NCBI GenBank assembly: GCA_949287655.1
Contig: CASEHD010000002.1
Coordinates: 1-64,000 of the forward strand
Direction: 5' to 3'
Source of the DNA: an uncultured Christensenella sp.
GTDB taxonomy: Bacteria > Bacillota > Clostridia > Christensenellales > UBA3700
DNA: 64,000 nucleotides
The position numbers and the translations under genes are program-made. Shown here one piece after another: positions 1-8,911 of this stretch. Under the pieces are notes generated by a model that saw nothing but the letters and a program-made list of their open reading frames with translations, had not been told where the DNA came from and searched no databases. Numbering within the stretch: position 1 is the first letter of the stretch; every line of letters begins with the position of its first letter.

Positions 1-540
1 CAAGGACAGCCCTTTTCATATACGCTGGGATTTGTGTTTCCCCTTACTGTATCCCCTCCGTTCTTCGACCTCACCCTGCGGCTTTCGGTCTCATAAAGTA
101 CTTTTCACAAAAAGCGTGGTTTTTGTGAAAAGGAAAAATAGTTTTCCCTCATGCTATCCCTTCCGACTTTTCGCAAGGGCAACCAAAACCGCTACGCTTA
201 ATCGTCGCGAGCTCCTCATATACGCTACGGTTTGTGTTTTCCCTTACGTTATCCCTTCCGACAAAAAGTCTCGCCCCGACTCGACTTTTTGCAAAGTACT
301 TTCGGCAAAAAGCGTAATGCCAGTACTTTCGGCAAAAAGCGTAATGCCGCTTCGCTTAGCAAGGGGCACCAAAATCCCGACGCTTAATCAAAGGGCTGTT
401 CGCAAGGACAGCCCTTTTCATATACGCTGGGATTTGTGTTTCCCCTTACTTTATCCCCTCCGACAAAAAGTTTCGCCTTGACTCAACTTTTTGCAAAGTA
501 CTTTTCACAAAAAGCGTCGTTTTTGTGAAAAGAAAAAATA
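1..540. repeat. Intergenic direct-repeat array, cut by the window start
   Basis: The first 60 bases recur at about 403-462 with very few differences, and a diverged partial copy lies at about 212-262. Each full unit ends in the same hairpin, CTTTTCACAAAAA with its reverse complement, at 101-132 and 501-532. A second hairpin, AAGGGCTGT/ACAGCCCTT, sits at 391-416 and is followed by T residues. An open frame spans 32-481 but its protein simply mirrors the repeat, with runs of Ser, Phe and Pro and no ribosome binding site, so I do not call a gene. Confidence 0.75.
295..348. repeat. Perfect tandem duplication of 27 bp
   Basis: Positions 295-321 and 322-348 are identical and begin with AGTACTTTCGGCAAAAAGC. 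The unit resembles the tail of the larger repeat around it, so this looks like a recent local slippage duplication inside the array. Confidence 0.85.
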
Positions 541-885
541 TCTGTGTATATTTTTGTATTATTTTCAGCTTCCCCGATATACCAATAGGATCGATTTTAC
601 CGATTTTTTTGGCAACAACACTTTGATGTCCGCAAAAATCAGTCGTAAAAGTTTTAACGGCAGCTAAACGCATGATATGCATTTTTATGACTTCGCATCA
701 TATTTATGTTGCGGACTTGCCGTATTTAGTTATACAGTCGGTATGGAAATGATTAATATTGCGGTTTATGCGCTAAATGAAAATTCAAATTGTTATGAAA
801 GATGGAATTATGCTATACGAAAAATTGTAGTATATGTGCGCGGGCTTGCAAAAATCACGCTGTGAACTACTATCAAAATATTACG
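541..885. other. AT-rich gene-free stretch
   Basis: This interval is richer in A and T than the flanking genes. A minus-strand frame of 78 codons (446-682) and a plus-strand frame of 62 codons (677-865) are open, but neither has a clear ribosome binding site, a recognisable domain, or neighbour-like codon use. I see no promoter or RNA gene that I can support. Confidence 0.5.
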
Positions 886-1347
886 TCACAGATATTCTCT
901 GAGTCTGAGCCACTCCTCTTCTTTCCAGCCGCCGGCGTTGGCGGGAGAGGTTGACGGAAGACATTTGAAGTCTATCCCGGGATAGGCTTTTTTCGCGACC
1001 GCGAACGACTTTTTGCCGTTGCAGAACACCGCTTTGATATGCGTTGCCGCGAGGACGGCGGGGATGTCGCTCGGCACGGCGTTTTTTATGTCGCTGTCAA
1101 GGGAGCCTTCTCTGTCGCAGGAATATATGCTGTCCATAAGCGCGATGCCGTTTTCGAGAAGAAAAGCGCGCTTACCGTCTATACTTTCGGGCACCGGCTT
1201 TCCCGTTATCTTTGCCATTATGGACCAGAAGCGGTTTCTTGGGTGCATATAATAAAATCCCTGTTTCAGGGATTCGACCGAAGCCATGCTCCCCAAAATA
1301 AGGATCTTACTGTTTTTGTCGTATATAGGCCTGAAGCTGTATATCAT
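886..1347 (-). CDS. Hypoxanthine/uracil-DNA glycosylase, UDG family 6 type
   Basis: This 153-residue protein is a DNA repair enzyme that removes deaminated bases (hypoxanthine or uracil) from DNA. The N-terminal stretch GSMASVESLKQGFYY followed by HPRNRFW is the signature of the UDG-superfamily family 6 hypoxanthine-DNA glycosylases, and the C-terminal LPSTSPAN segment matches the DNA-intercalating loop of that superfamily. Length is normal for the family (about 160). The start codon overlaps the stop of the upstream kinase gene as ATGA, so it is the last gene of the 5446-886 operon and probably translationally coupled. The exact base specificity cannot be read from sequence. Confidence 0.85.
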   Translation of the reverse strand: MIYSFRPIYDKNSKILILGSMASVESLKQGFYYMHPRNRFWSIMAKITGKPVPESIDGKRAFLLENGIALMDSIYSCDREGSLDSDIKNAVPSDIPAVLAATHIKAVFCNGKKSFAVAKKAYPGIDFKCLPSTSPANAGGWKEEEWLRLREYL

Positions 1348-2168
1348 TTTATAAAAATATGCGTGCTTGGTGCGACGCCCGACAAAATGTCTTTTATCGC
1401 GTATTTGGGACTGGCGATATAAACTTCGGTGCCGTTTTCAAGCGGCGCTTTGATATATTCGAGCTTAGCGTATGCGCCGTTTGCGCCCTCTCTGCTGCTG
1501 CCGACGCAGACTTTCTGATACTCGCATACAGCGTCTATCGCCTCATAGCTGTCTTTGCCGCATATTTCGGGGATAAGCGTCGCGGGATCGCCGGGCACGC
1601 TGTAAATGCCGTCAGTCGACGTGAAAATAAGCAAGGTTTTACACTTGACCAGGCACGCTATCTGCGAGGCGGTCTCATCGTTATCCGCGCAGTGTACGAC
1701 GTGCTTTCTGCTTTTCATCAGATTCTGAAGTTCGGTCTTTATGATCTCTTCGCTGGACAGCGGGTCGTTGTAGTTGATTATCGGGATAACGCCCTGCGCG
1801 GGACAGCGCAAAAGAAGATTTTTAAGATATTCGCGCTTAGCGTCGTCATTGAAATGCTGATGCTCAACGAGAATTTGCCTGAGCCCGTATTTGGGGTCGG
1901 TAAACTGGCGGTAGTTGGACATCAGGATCGCCTGCCCCTGCGCCGCGTAGTCCGTCTTTACGTCCTCGTATGCGCCGATGAGTTCCCTTCCGGTGCGCCT
2001 TATGTAATCCAGTCTGCCTATTTCGGTCGCGCCGCTCGTCACCCATATATAGCCGGGACGAAGCTGACGGCTTATTTTCGCGATAACGTTATAGTCGATG
2101 TCCCCCCACTTCTTGTTGACGAGAGCCATCGAGCCGACTTTTCCGACAAGTTCTATATCGAAAGTCAT
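1344..2168 (-). CDS. Amino acid kinase family protein, glutamate 5-kinase-like
   Basis: A 274-residue amino-acid-kinase-fold protein. A conserved early Gly segment (VGKVGSMALV), the phrase VTSGATEIGR, the central NYNDPLSSEEI and the late GANGAYAKLEYIK all match the layout of glutamate 5-kinase and related carbamate/uridylate kinases. It lacks a PUA domain, as many short ProB proteins do. I chose ATG at 2168 because it overlaps the previous stop as ATGA and has GGAG eight bases upstream; an in-frame earlier start at 2207 lies inside the upstream gene. No proA or proC is nearby, so a role in proline synthesis is uncertain and the true substrate is open. Confidence 0.65.
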   Translation of the reverse strand: MTFDIELVGKVGSMALVNKKWGDIDYNVIAKISRQLRPGYIWVTSGATEIGRLDYIRRTGRELIGAYEDVKTDYAAQGQAILMSNYRQFTDPKYGLRQILVEHQHFNDDAKREYLKNLLLRCPAQGVIPIINYNDPLSSEEIIKTELQNLMKSRKHVVHCADNDETASQIACLVKCKTLLIFTSTDGIYSVPGDPATLIPEICGKDSYEAIDAVCEYQKVCVGSSREGANGAYAKLEYIKAPLENGTEVYIASPKYAIKDILSGVAPSTHIFIK

Positions 2169-2668
2169 TTTACTATCTCCTTTAACCATTGTCCGGTACG
2201 CTTGCATACCAGGTCGTATCTGTTTATCTTTTCGAGAACGAGGTCAGCTCTGTTTCTGATCAGCTTCCACATTTCCGCAAGTTGTTTTTTCGTCTGTCCC
2301 AGCGCCTTTGCGTAAGCGTCCTCATACAGCTTGTCCGCGGCGCGGGTAAGCGCGCAATCTATAAGGACGATATAACTGTCTGTCGCGAGAGCGCCCAGCG
2401 TGGCGTCGGTGACGAGATTGACGCTTAAAGCTATCACCGAATTTTCGCAATCCGCGAGGGAGTTGACGGTATCGTCCGCCTTAGACATCGCAAACTGTTT
2501 GCCTGTAAGTTTTACCAACACATCCGGTTTTTTACCCGCGCAAAAATAGTCGAATATCCCGACTGAATCCGCGAAGGTCATGTTAAGGTCTTTCGCGAGC
2601 CTTTCCGCCGCCCTGCAACACAGTTTATAATCCGCTCCTACAAGCGTTATGTTATTCTTGTACGACAT
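2165..2668 (-). CDS. Degenerate shikimate-kinase-like protein
   Basis: This 167-residue protein begins with a hydrophobic beta strand and then a helix in the pattern of P-loop small-molecule kinases (ITLVGADYKLCCRAAERLAK), followed by a segment resembling the shikimate kinase text LGMPFIDxD (LNMTFADSVGIFDY). However the Gly-rich P-loop GxxGxGKS is missing: the Lys and Ser/Thr are replaced by Cys-Cys. It may bind no nucleotide. It overlaps the MBL gene by 17 bp upstream and the kinase gene by 4 bp downstream, so it is tightly coupled. Function unknown; the kinase relationship is my inference from secondary-structure-like pattern only. Confidence 0.5.
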   Translation of the reverse strand: MSYKNNITLVGADYKLCCRAAERLAKDLNMTFADSVGIFDYFCAGKKPDVLVKLTGKQFAMSKADDTVNSLADCENSVIALSVNLVTDATLGALATDSYIVLIDCALTRAADKLYEDAYAKALGQTKKQLAEMWKLIRNRADLVLEKINRYDLVCKRTGQWLKEIVK

Positions 2669-3857
2669 AAGCGCCGCGCTTCATGCAGATCGCGTATACC
2701 GTTCCGCCGTCCGTAAGGACTGCCGCCACCTGCACCTCGCCGTAATTCTTGTCGGCGGCTTCCGATGCGGTGATGTTTATGCCGCCGTTTTCGCCGATCC
2801 TGACGGTGATATCGCCGTCGCTGCCCGTTATATATATCTGTCTGAAACCGTTATAATCCGCGTCCGGCACCGCGTCGACATAACCGTCGAGTCTTGCGAG
2901 AAGGTCGGGGTTGGGATGAGTATATTTTTCTTGTGGCTTTTCTCTCGTTCCGCTGGTCGAAATTATCGCGAATTCCGCATCTATTTTATCCAGGAACGCC
3001 TGCGTCGTGGAACTTTTCGAACCGTGATGTCCCACTTTAAGAATATCGGTGTCGATATTGTCAAGATATCCCTTTGCAAGCACGTATTCTTCCGTCATCT
3101 CGTTGGCGTCGCCTGTAAGCACGATGGTCCTTTCAGCGTATTCGAGAAGGCATATCGGAGAGACCGCGTTTATTTTTTCGGCATTGGTGCCCGTCGGATA
3201 ATCCTCTTCGTTAAACGAATAGCACTTCATCTCCCAGTTTTCGCCGCTTATCGTATACGCGCCGACGTTGTTATTGTACGCGGCGTCGACCGTATTACCT
3301 CTTTCGTCGGTGTAGGTCTCGTTTTCAGCCGCTTCGAGCAGTTTAAGCCACGTGTTGCTGTCCTGCGCCTTGTCGAGCGGCATATACAGAGACTTTATCT
3401 CGTAATTGTCAAGAAGCTTTTTTGCGTCTCTTATATGGTCGTAGTCTCCGTGCGTGATAAACAGATAATCTATCTGCGTTACGTTCTTCTCCCGCAAAAA
3501 CTCGTTGGCGTGATTCCACGGAGAGGTCGTGCCGAACTCGCTGCCGATATCCATCACCATATTCTTGCCGTCCGGAAACGCGATATAAATGCAGTCGCCC
3601 TGCCCTATGTCAAGCACGGTCATCTCGAGCGTATCGCCCGTAACGTACGGATTGTCCGCCTGACCGCTGCCGTTGCCGACATTATTTGCAGGGTCGTCCT
3701 TATGGAATACGGAAGCTATTATACCGTTCAGCACGTCGGGTTTGAAATACCACAGCGCGACGAGCGCCGCGACAATTATAAGCACGACTACGACAAAGAA
3801 AATTATCTTGCCTTTGCTGAGTTTTTTCTTACGTCTTGCCGTTCTCGCTCTTGCCAA
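2652..3857 (-). CDS. ComEC/Rec2-type metallo-beta-lactamase fold protein, membrane-anchored
   Basis: 401 residues. A basic N-terminus (RARTARRKKK) is followed by one membrane helix at about 17-42 and a linker, then an extracellular metallo-beta-lactamase domain from about 75: DIGQGDCIYI, the metal motif HGDYDH near residue 135, and LTGDAN plus KVGHHGS later. This is the soluble hydrolase domain of the ComEC family without its transporter channel. Such stand-alone proteins are thought to be nucleases or phosphodiesterases. The start is a TTG at 3857, supported by GAGGAGG seven bases upstream and located within the last codons of the MFS gene. Alternative: an unrelated MBL hydrolase with a different substrate. 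Confidence 0.8.
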   Translation of the reverse strand: MARARTARRKKKLSKGKIIFFVVVVLIIVAALVALWYFKPDVLNGIIASVFHKDDPANNVGNGSGQADNPYVTGDTLEMTVLDIGQGDCIYIAFPDGKNMVMDIGSEFGTTSPWNHANEFLREKNVTQIDYLFITHGDYDHIRDAKKLLDNYEIKSLYMPLDKAQDSNTWLKLLEAAENETYTDERGNTVDAAYNNNVGAYTISGENWEMKCYSFNEEDYPTGTNAEKINAVSPICLLEYAERTIVLTGDANEMTEEYVLAKGYLDNIDTDILKVGHHGSKSSTTQAFLDKIDAEFAIISTSGTREKPQEKYTHPNPDLLARLDGYVDAVPDADYNGFRQIYITGSDGDITVRIGENGGINITASEAADKNYGEVQVAAVLTDGGTVYAICMKRGAYVVQE

Positions 3858-3859
3858 TG

Positions 3860-5446
3860 TCAGTCCTCCTCGGCAAAATATTCGATGACCTTCTTTTTCT
3901 TTTCGGGTTTATTGTCGCCGTGCTTCGTGAAGAACATCGTGAAGAACGCGACCGCGATACAGCACACGCCGTATACGAATATCATACTTTCGCCGCCTTC
4001 CGGAACCGCGTCGAGGATAAGACCCGCAAAAAACGGAGTGATCGCCTGCGCCGTCATCGAAGCGACATAGTAATATCCGGTGTATTGCCCGACGTTGCTG
4101 CCCTTTGCGAGCTCAACGACCATCGGCAAAGTGTTGACGTTTATGATAACGAGACCGAAGCCCGCGATCAGGAAGCACGCGGTAAACGCTACTTTGAGAA
4201 GCGCCGCGTTGCTGTTGAAACTGCCGTCGTTGAGGAATATGCAGGGCACGAACGCGGCGACCGCAATTACTACGCCGATAAGAATAGTCTTTTTTCTGCC
4301 CAGCTTGCCCGCCAGAAGAGCAACGGGTAAAAGCGCTATCGCGCCGCCCGCGCCGTTGAGGATATTTATTATACCCACGAAACTGTCTTCCATTTTGAGC
4401 ACGTTGGTCGCGTAAGTCGAAAGGTGGGTCTTTATCGCGTTCCAGCCCATGAACCACATGAACACCGTGCCGAGTATCAGCACAAACGAAATGATCTTTT
4501 CCTTGGGAAGCCTGGAATACGTCGCGACCTCTTCTTCGTCGACGACGTTCCATTTTTTCTCCTCTTCCAGTCTTTCTGCCACGAACTTGTTTTCTCTTAC
4601 CGTACAGAGGAAAGCTATCAGCATGGCAACCATAACTCCCGCCAGCGTGAAGAAAAGCGCGAGATGAGACTGGTATCTCTGCTTTGCGAGAAGCGTATAA
4701 AGAATTATCGAAGCGAGTCCGCCCGCGCCGCCCATAAAGGTGATTATCGCATTTGCCTGCGAACGCAGCGGTTTGGGAGTCACATCCGGCATCAGCGCGA
4801 TCGCCGGAGATCTGAACGAAGACATCGCCACCAGTACGCCTAGAAGCGCGATTATAAAACATATGAATATCGCGGGCTGAGTCTTTGTCACGCTCACCGC
4901 TGACGCTTCCTGCGCGGAATACAACGACGTCAAAAAGCCGTTGAATGCGACGAGGTCGTCGCCTTTAAGCACGTCGCTCGCCTTGTCGATACCGCCCGCC
5001 GCGCTGACCTGCTGCCAGAGCTGCTGGATCTCGCCCGTCCACGCGTCCGCGCTCAGAAAACCTTTGTCGACGAGGATCTGCGGATCTGTTATGCCGGCAG
5101 CCATCACCTTTTCATACTGAATATTCTCAATGATAATCAAGACGACCATGAACACTACCGCCAACAGCGTGCCTATGACTATAAAGGTCGTGCGCCTGCC
5201 GTATTTCGCCTTTGTGTATTTATCGGACAAGTGCCCGAAGAAAGGCAGAAGGAATATCGCCAGCAGGTTGTCCAGACCCATAACGAGACCGTACTGGGTC
5301 GCGTTCAGACCGAACACACGATTGAGAATGAGCGGCATGATATAGTCGTACACTTCCCAAAAGCACATAATGCCCATAAATGCGAAGCCGACAACGAGAG
5401 TGCGCTTTACGTTTAAGGTCATAACGGAGTCGTCTTTTTGTTTCAT
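3860..5446 (-). CDS. MFS sugar:cation symporter, GPH/SLC45-like
   Basis: A 528-residue polytopic membrane protein with about 12 predicted helices. The phrases DNLLAIFLLPFFGHLSD near residue 57, the Arg-rich loop YGRRTTFIVIG, and FRSPAIALMPDVTPKPLRS in the middle are characteristic of the MFS_2 (GPH/SLC45-like) symporters that import glycosides with a cation. Between helices 4 and 5 there is a longer-than-usual hydrophilic loop (about residues 120-185). The C-terminus is Lys-rich. It heads the 5446-886 operon and has an AAAGGAG site before the ATG. Substrate unknown; no glycosidase is in the operon to suggest one. Confidence 0.85.
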   Translation of the reverse strand: MKQKDDSVMTLNVKRTLVVGFAFMGIMCFWEVYDYIMPLILNRVFGLNATQYGLVMGLDNLLAIFLLPFFGHLSDKYTKAKYGRRTTFIVIGTLLAVVFMVVLIIIENIQYEKVMAAGITDPQILVDKGFLSADAWTGEIQQLWQQVSAAGGIDKASDVLKGDDLVAFNGFLTSLYSAQEASAVSVTKTQPAIFICFIIALLGVLVAMSSFRSPAIALMPDVTPKPLRSQANAIITFMGGAGGLASIILYTLLAKQRYQSHLALFFTLAGVMVAMLIAFLCTVRENKFVAERLEEEKKWNVVDEEEVATYSRLPKEKIISFVLILGTVFMWFMGWNAIKTHLSTYATNVLKMEDSFVGIINILNGAGGAIALLPVALLAGKLGRKKTILIGVVIAVAAFVPCIFLNDGSFNSNAALLKVAFTACFLIAGFGLVIINVNTLPMVVELAKGSNVGQYTGYYYVASMTAQAITPFFAGLILDAVPEGGESMIFVYGVCCIAVAFFTMFFTKHGDNKPEKKKKVIEYFAEED

Positions 5447-5513
5447 AATTTCTCCTTTATTATGCGGATTTCGCCAGCGCGCGTGCGCGCTTTATAAATA
5501 TATCCTAATTGAC

Positions 5514-5542
5514 AGTATAACAGTCTTATAAGGATTTTTCAA
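5514..5542 (-). promoter_or_regulatory. Sigma-A type promoter of the MFS operon
   Basis: On the minus strand TTGAAA (5537-5542) and TATACT (5514-5519) are separated by 17 bp. The transcript would start about 65 bases upstream of the MFS start codon, and its leader contains the GC-rich palindrome AGCGCGCGTGCGCGCT at 5476-5491. Confidence 0.65.
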
Positions 5543-5764
5543 TAAAATTGTTTAAACTTTCTTCACCTCTCCCGTACACCGCCGGCGAAGGGTGTTGAAA
5601 AATATACTTTAAAGCCGCTTTTTTCCCGTTTTTTACCCGTTTACGCCGCCCCCGGAAGTTTATAAAAAAAGTGCGCCGGATTGCGAAAAAACCGCGCCCT
5701 CCAAACGGATTTCCGACCGCGCGGAATTATATTTAAAAAACCTTAAAATATACCCTTTAAACGC
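5543..5764. other. Divergent intergenic spacer without visible features
   Basis: Between the divergent MFS and pot regulator promoters. It contains the perfect 8-bp palindrome GTTTAAAC at 5550-5557, which shares its half-site with the operators at 5800-5869, and otherwise no gene or RNA that I can support. Confidence 0.45.
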
Positions 5765-5793
5765 TTGACAAAACCCTGCATAATTTTTATAAT
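5765..5793 (+). promoter_or_regulatory. Consensus sigma-A promoter of the pot regulator/operon
   Basis: TTGACA at 5765-5770 and TATAAT at 5788-5793 with a 17-bp spacer, a perfect match to the vegetative promoter consensus. The predicted start site near 5800 falls on the first operator-like dyad, which fits repression by a protein binding at the start site. Confidence 0.9.
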
Positions 5794-5799
5794 CGACTT

Positions 5800-5869
5800 G
5801 TTTAATAAAAATAAACTCGCTGTTTATTATGTCAGATTATAAATTACGCCGGGTTTAAAAATACTAAAC
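5800..5869 (+). promoter_or_regulatory. Repeated operator-like dyads, GTTTA-N7-TAAAC
   Basis: Two dyads of identical geometry, GTTTA-N7-TAAAC, lie at 5800-5816 and 5853-5869. A third, overlapping inverted repeat AATAAAC-N5-GTTTATT lies at 5810-5828. All sit between the predicted transcription start and the start codon of the XRE-cupin regulator, the expected place for an autoregulatory operator. Confidence 0.7.
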
Positions 5870-5889
5870 AATAAAACGGAGGAAAAAAG

Positions 5890-6423
5890 ATGGATATCGG
5901 CGGCAAACTAAAAGCGATGCGCCTTCAGTGCGGGCTTACTCAGGAAGAACTCGCCGACCGTTGCGAGCTGACAAAAGGCTATATTTCACAGCTTGAAAAC
6001 AACCTTACCAGTCCCTCGATCGCCACTCTCATCGACATACTCACCGCCCTCGGAAGTAATCTCAAAAGCTTCTTCAGCGAGGATACGGAAGAACAGATCG
6101 TGTTCCGCGACAGCGACTTCTTCGTAAAAGAGACAGACGGACAATCGGTCACCTGGCTGGTTCCCAACAGTCAGAAAAACGAGATGGAACCGATTTTAAT
6201 GAAGCTGGACGCGCACACTAAGTCGGACGAGGACATGCCCCACGAAGGCGAAGAGTTCGGCTATCTTCTAAAAGGCAGCGCGGTACTGCATATCGGCAAA
6301 CAGACTTACAGGCTGAAACAGGGCGATTCCTTCTATTTCACCGCGCACAAAAGACATTTCGTAGAAAACGATACGGACGGGCAAAGCCAGCTGCTGTGGA
6401 TAAGCAGCCCTCCGACATTCTGA
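5890..6423 (+). CDS. XRE-family regulator with cupin sensor domain (PuuR-like)
   Basis: 177 residues. Residues about 5-60 form a helix-turn-helix of the XRE type (LTQEELADRCELTKGYISQLENN), and residues about 105-175 form a cupin barrel with HEGEEFGYLLKGSAVL and LKQGDSFYF. PuuR-type proteins with this layout bind polyamines or their metabolites and repress uptake and catabolism genes. It lies 18 bp upstream of potA on the same strand, so it is likely the first gene of the pot operon and its autoregulator, consistent with the operator dyads in its leader. GGAGG precedes the ATG. That the ligand is putrescine or spermidine is inferred from context. Confidence 0.9.
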   Translation: MDIGGKLKAMRLQCGLTQEELADRCELTKGYISQLENNLTSPSIATLIDILTALGSNLKSFFSEDTEEQIVFRDSDFFVKETDGQSVTWLVPNSQKNEMEPILMKLDAHTKSDEDMPHEGEEFGYLLKGSAVLHIGKQTYRLKQGDSFYFTAHKRHFVENDTDGQSQLLWISSPPTF

Positions 6424-6441
6424 TATACGGGAGATAAAACC

Positions 6442-8139
6442 ATGGAAGACAAGAATAAGAACAATAAAGAAGAATATATCATAGAACTCAACGATCTGAC
6501 AAAGATATACGACGGTAAGACCGTGGTCGACCATATCAATCTTAAAGTAAAGCGCGGCGCATTCGTCACCCTGCTCGGCCCCAGCGGTTGCGGCAAGACG
6601 ACCACGCTCAGAATGATCGCGGGCTTCGAAAGACCGGACGGAGGCTCGATAACGCTCGAAGGCAAGGATATCGCGGATCTTCCGCCTTACAAACGCCCCG
6701 TCAATACGGTATTCCAGAAATACGCGCTCTTCCCTCACCTCAACGTATATAAAAACATAGCTTTCGGCCTCAAACTCAAAAAAGTCGAGGTCACAAAGAA
6801 AAACATATTCGGCAAAGAGGTCACGAAGCTCGTAAATATGGCATATATGCCCGTTGAGCAGAAAGTGGTCAAAAAGGACGGAAGCGAGACCGTAAAGACC
6901 GTGCCTTTCTGCCGCTCATACCAGATGATGACCGTAACGACCAAAAAAGGCGTGAAAAAGATCAAAAAGGTGAATATGTATAAGAAATTCATCGACGACA
7001 AGGTCAAACACGCGCTTAAAATCGTCGGTCTTTCCGACTATGAAGAACGTGACGTCAACAGCCTTTCGGGCGGTCAGCAGCAAAGAGTCGCGATAGCGCG
7101 CGCTATCGTCAACGAGCCGCAGATACTTCTTCTCGACGAGCCGCTCGGCGCGCTCGACCTCAAGATGAGACAGGAAATGCAGCTTGAGCTGAAAGACATG
7201 CACAAGAAGCTGGGCATCACCTTCATTTACGTCACCCACGACCAGGAAGAAGCGCTGACGATGAGCGACACGATAGTCGTAATGAAGGACGGCGTTATAA
7301 TGCAGGAAGGCACCCCGCTCGAAATATACAATGAGCCGACAAGCGCGTATGTCGCCGACTTTATCGGCGAATCCAACATTCTCGACGGCGTTATGCCCGA
7401 AGACAAGAAGGTCGTATTCGCAGGCGCGGAATTCGAGTGCGTGGACACCGGCTTCAAGCCGAACGAAGAGGTAGACGTCGTTATCCGCCCCGAGGACTGG
7501 GTGATAAAGCGCGAAGGAAACGGCATATTGAACGGCGAGATCACCGGCTGTATGTTCCGCGGCGTTCACTACGAGATGACCTGCGTCGCCGGCGGTTACG
7601 AACTCATACTGCACAATACCGTAGAGTACAAGCCGGGCAGAAAGATCGGTCTTTACGTCGACCCCGAAAACATACAGATAATGCATAAACAGCACGTCAA
7701 AAATACTCTGCCCGTCAAGTTCACCTCAAACACGACTTTCGATATGTGCGGCGGCAGCTATACTTTCGCACCCGCGGCATGCTTTGAAAACTGCGAGTAC
7801 GACGAAGAAAACGACGTGCTGAAGATAAACGGCGAAGAGGTCGTCCTCAAAGGCAAAGAGGCGAAAGCGAGCTTTGAATTCGACAGCATAGACATGACCG
7901 ACGACGAAGACGCCGCGCCCCTTGCCGGCAACGTCGAAAGCATGATATACAAGGGCAAAAACTACCTCGTCGACATAAAGACGGACGACAACTCGCATAT
8001 CTATGCGGATACCGAGTATCTGTGGGACAAATACGACAGAGTCGGTATAAAAATAGACGCGGACAAGTTCGCTTTCTCAGAATGCGACTTTATTGAAAAT
8101 GTGCCTTTAACCTATACGGGAGAACAAAAAAATGCGTAA
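6442..8139 (+). CDS. potA: Spermidine/putrescine ABC transporter ATPase, with insertion
   Basis: A 565-residue cytoplasmic ABC ATPase that powers polyamine import. Walker A GPSGCGKT is at 46-53, the Q-loop Gln at 92, signature LSGGQQ at 208-213, Walker B LLLDEP at 229-234 and switch His at 266. Usual PotA proteins have roughly 50 residues between Q-loop and signature; here there are about 115, so a Lys-rich insertion of about 60 residues occupies about 113-185. The C-terminus is also long: a TOBE-like region to about 415 and then an extra unit of about 150 residues, against about 370 for a typical PotA. It overlaps potB by 8 bp. The potB, potC, potD context makes the assignment firm. Confidence 0.93.
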   Translation: MEDKNKNNKEEYIIELNDLTKIYDGKTVVDHINLKVKRGAFVTLLGPSGCGKTTTLRMIAGFERPDGGSITLEGKDIADLPPYKRPVNTVFQKYALFPHLNVYKNIAFGLKLKKVEVTKKNIFGKEVTKLVNMAYMPVEQKVVKKDGSETVKTVPFCRSYQMMTVTTKKGVKKIKKVNMYKKFIDDKVKHALKIVGLSDYEERDVNSLSGGQQQRVAIARAIVNEPQILLLDEPLGALDLKMRQEMQLELKDMHKKLGITFIYVTHDQEEALTMSDTIVVMKDGVIMQEGTPLEIYNEPTSAYVADFIGESNILDGVMPEDKKVVFAGAEFECVDTGFKPNEEVDVVIRPEDWVIKREGNGILNGEITGCMFRGVHYEMTCVAGGYELILHNTVEYKPGRKIGLYVDPENIQIMHKQHVKNTLPVKFTSNTTFDMCGGSYTFAPAACFENCEYDEENDVLKINGEEVVLKGKEAKASFEFDSIDMTDDEDAAPLAGNVESMIYKGKNYLVDIKTDDNSHIYADTEYLWDKYDRVGIKIDADKFAFSECDFIENVPLTYTGEQKNA

Positions 8140-8911
8140 TACGTTCAGAAAAATGCTGGCGACGCCGTACGCTTTGTTCATGGCGTTGTTCGTGATACTG
8201 CCGATCGTACTTATTGCCGTTTACGCGTTCATCGACAGTGACGGAGCTCTTACTCTTCTGGGCAATTTTAAAGAACTGGCTAAGGAAAAGTCTCTGGACA
8301 ACGTAATCAAAAATTCCGTTATAGCGGGGCTTTCCACCAGCGCGATATGCCTTGTCATCGGATATCCGATAGCTTATTATCTGACAAAGAAAGAGTTCAA
8401 CCGCACGGGCGTAATGATAGGCCTTTTCCTCGTGCCGATGTGGGTCAACTTTCTGCTCAGAATGATGTCGACAAAAGCCGTTTTCGGCGTTCTCGGTATC
8501 CCGCTCGGTATGGGCACGGTCATATACGGTCTGTGCTACGAGTTCCTGCCGTTCATGATAATGCCGATATACACGACCCTGCTCAAAATCGACAAGATGT
8601 ACCTCGAAGGAGCTGAAGACCTGGGCGCGACCCCGATAAAAGCGTTCTGGAAAGTTACCGTACCCCTCTCCATACCCGGAGTGATAAGCGGACTTACCAT
8701 GGTGATAATCCCGTCTATCACGACCTTTGCGGTCTCCGAAATACTTTCCGACAACAAGATAAAGCTTCTCGGCGACTTTATCTATAACCTAAAAGCCTAC
8801 AACCTTAATATGGCGAGCGCTATATCTCTCGTTCTGATGGTATTGCTCGCAATATCCATGATAATAACCAACAAGGTCAGCGACGACGAAGCGGGAGGCG
8901 GAATATGGTAA
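8132..8911 (+). CDS. potB: Spermidine/putrescine ABC transporter permease PotB
   Basis: 259 residues with about six membrane helices, the first at about 13-33. The cytoplasmic EAA loop that contacts the ATPase is visible as [20 protein letters not shown] at about 159-178. Length is slightly shorter than E. coli PotB (about 275-285). The start overlaps the end of potA by 8 bp and the end overlaps potC by 7 bp, which implies coupled translation. Together with PotC it forms the channel of the importer. Confidence 0.93.
   Translation: MRNTFRKMLATPYALFMALFVILPIVLIAVYAFIDSDGALTLLGNFKELAKEKSLDNVIKNSVIAGLSTSAICLVIGYPIAYYLTKKEFNRTGVMIGLFLVPMWVNFLLRMMSTKAVFGVLGIPLGMGTVIYGLCYEFLPFMIMPIYTTLLKIDKMYLEGAEDLGATPIKAFWKVTVPLSIPGVISGLTMVIIPSITTFAVSEILSDNKIKLLGDFIYNLKAYNLNMASAISLVLMVLLAISMIITNKVSDDEAGGGIW

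Noticed and set aside
32-481. Plus-strand frame of 149 codons
   Set aside because: It runs over the direct repeats, has no ribosome binding site, and its translation repeats with the DNA; not a gene.
1-540. CRISPR array
   Set aside because: Repeats are about 200-400 bp apart, diverged and without uniform spacers; no cas genes are present anywhere in the window.
1344-2168. Firm proB assignment
   Set aside because: Amino acid kinase fold is clear, but without proA/proC nearby and without a PUA domain the substrate is not certain.
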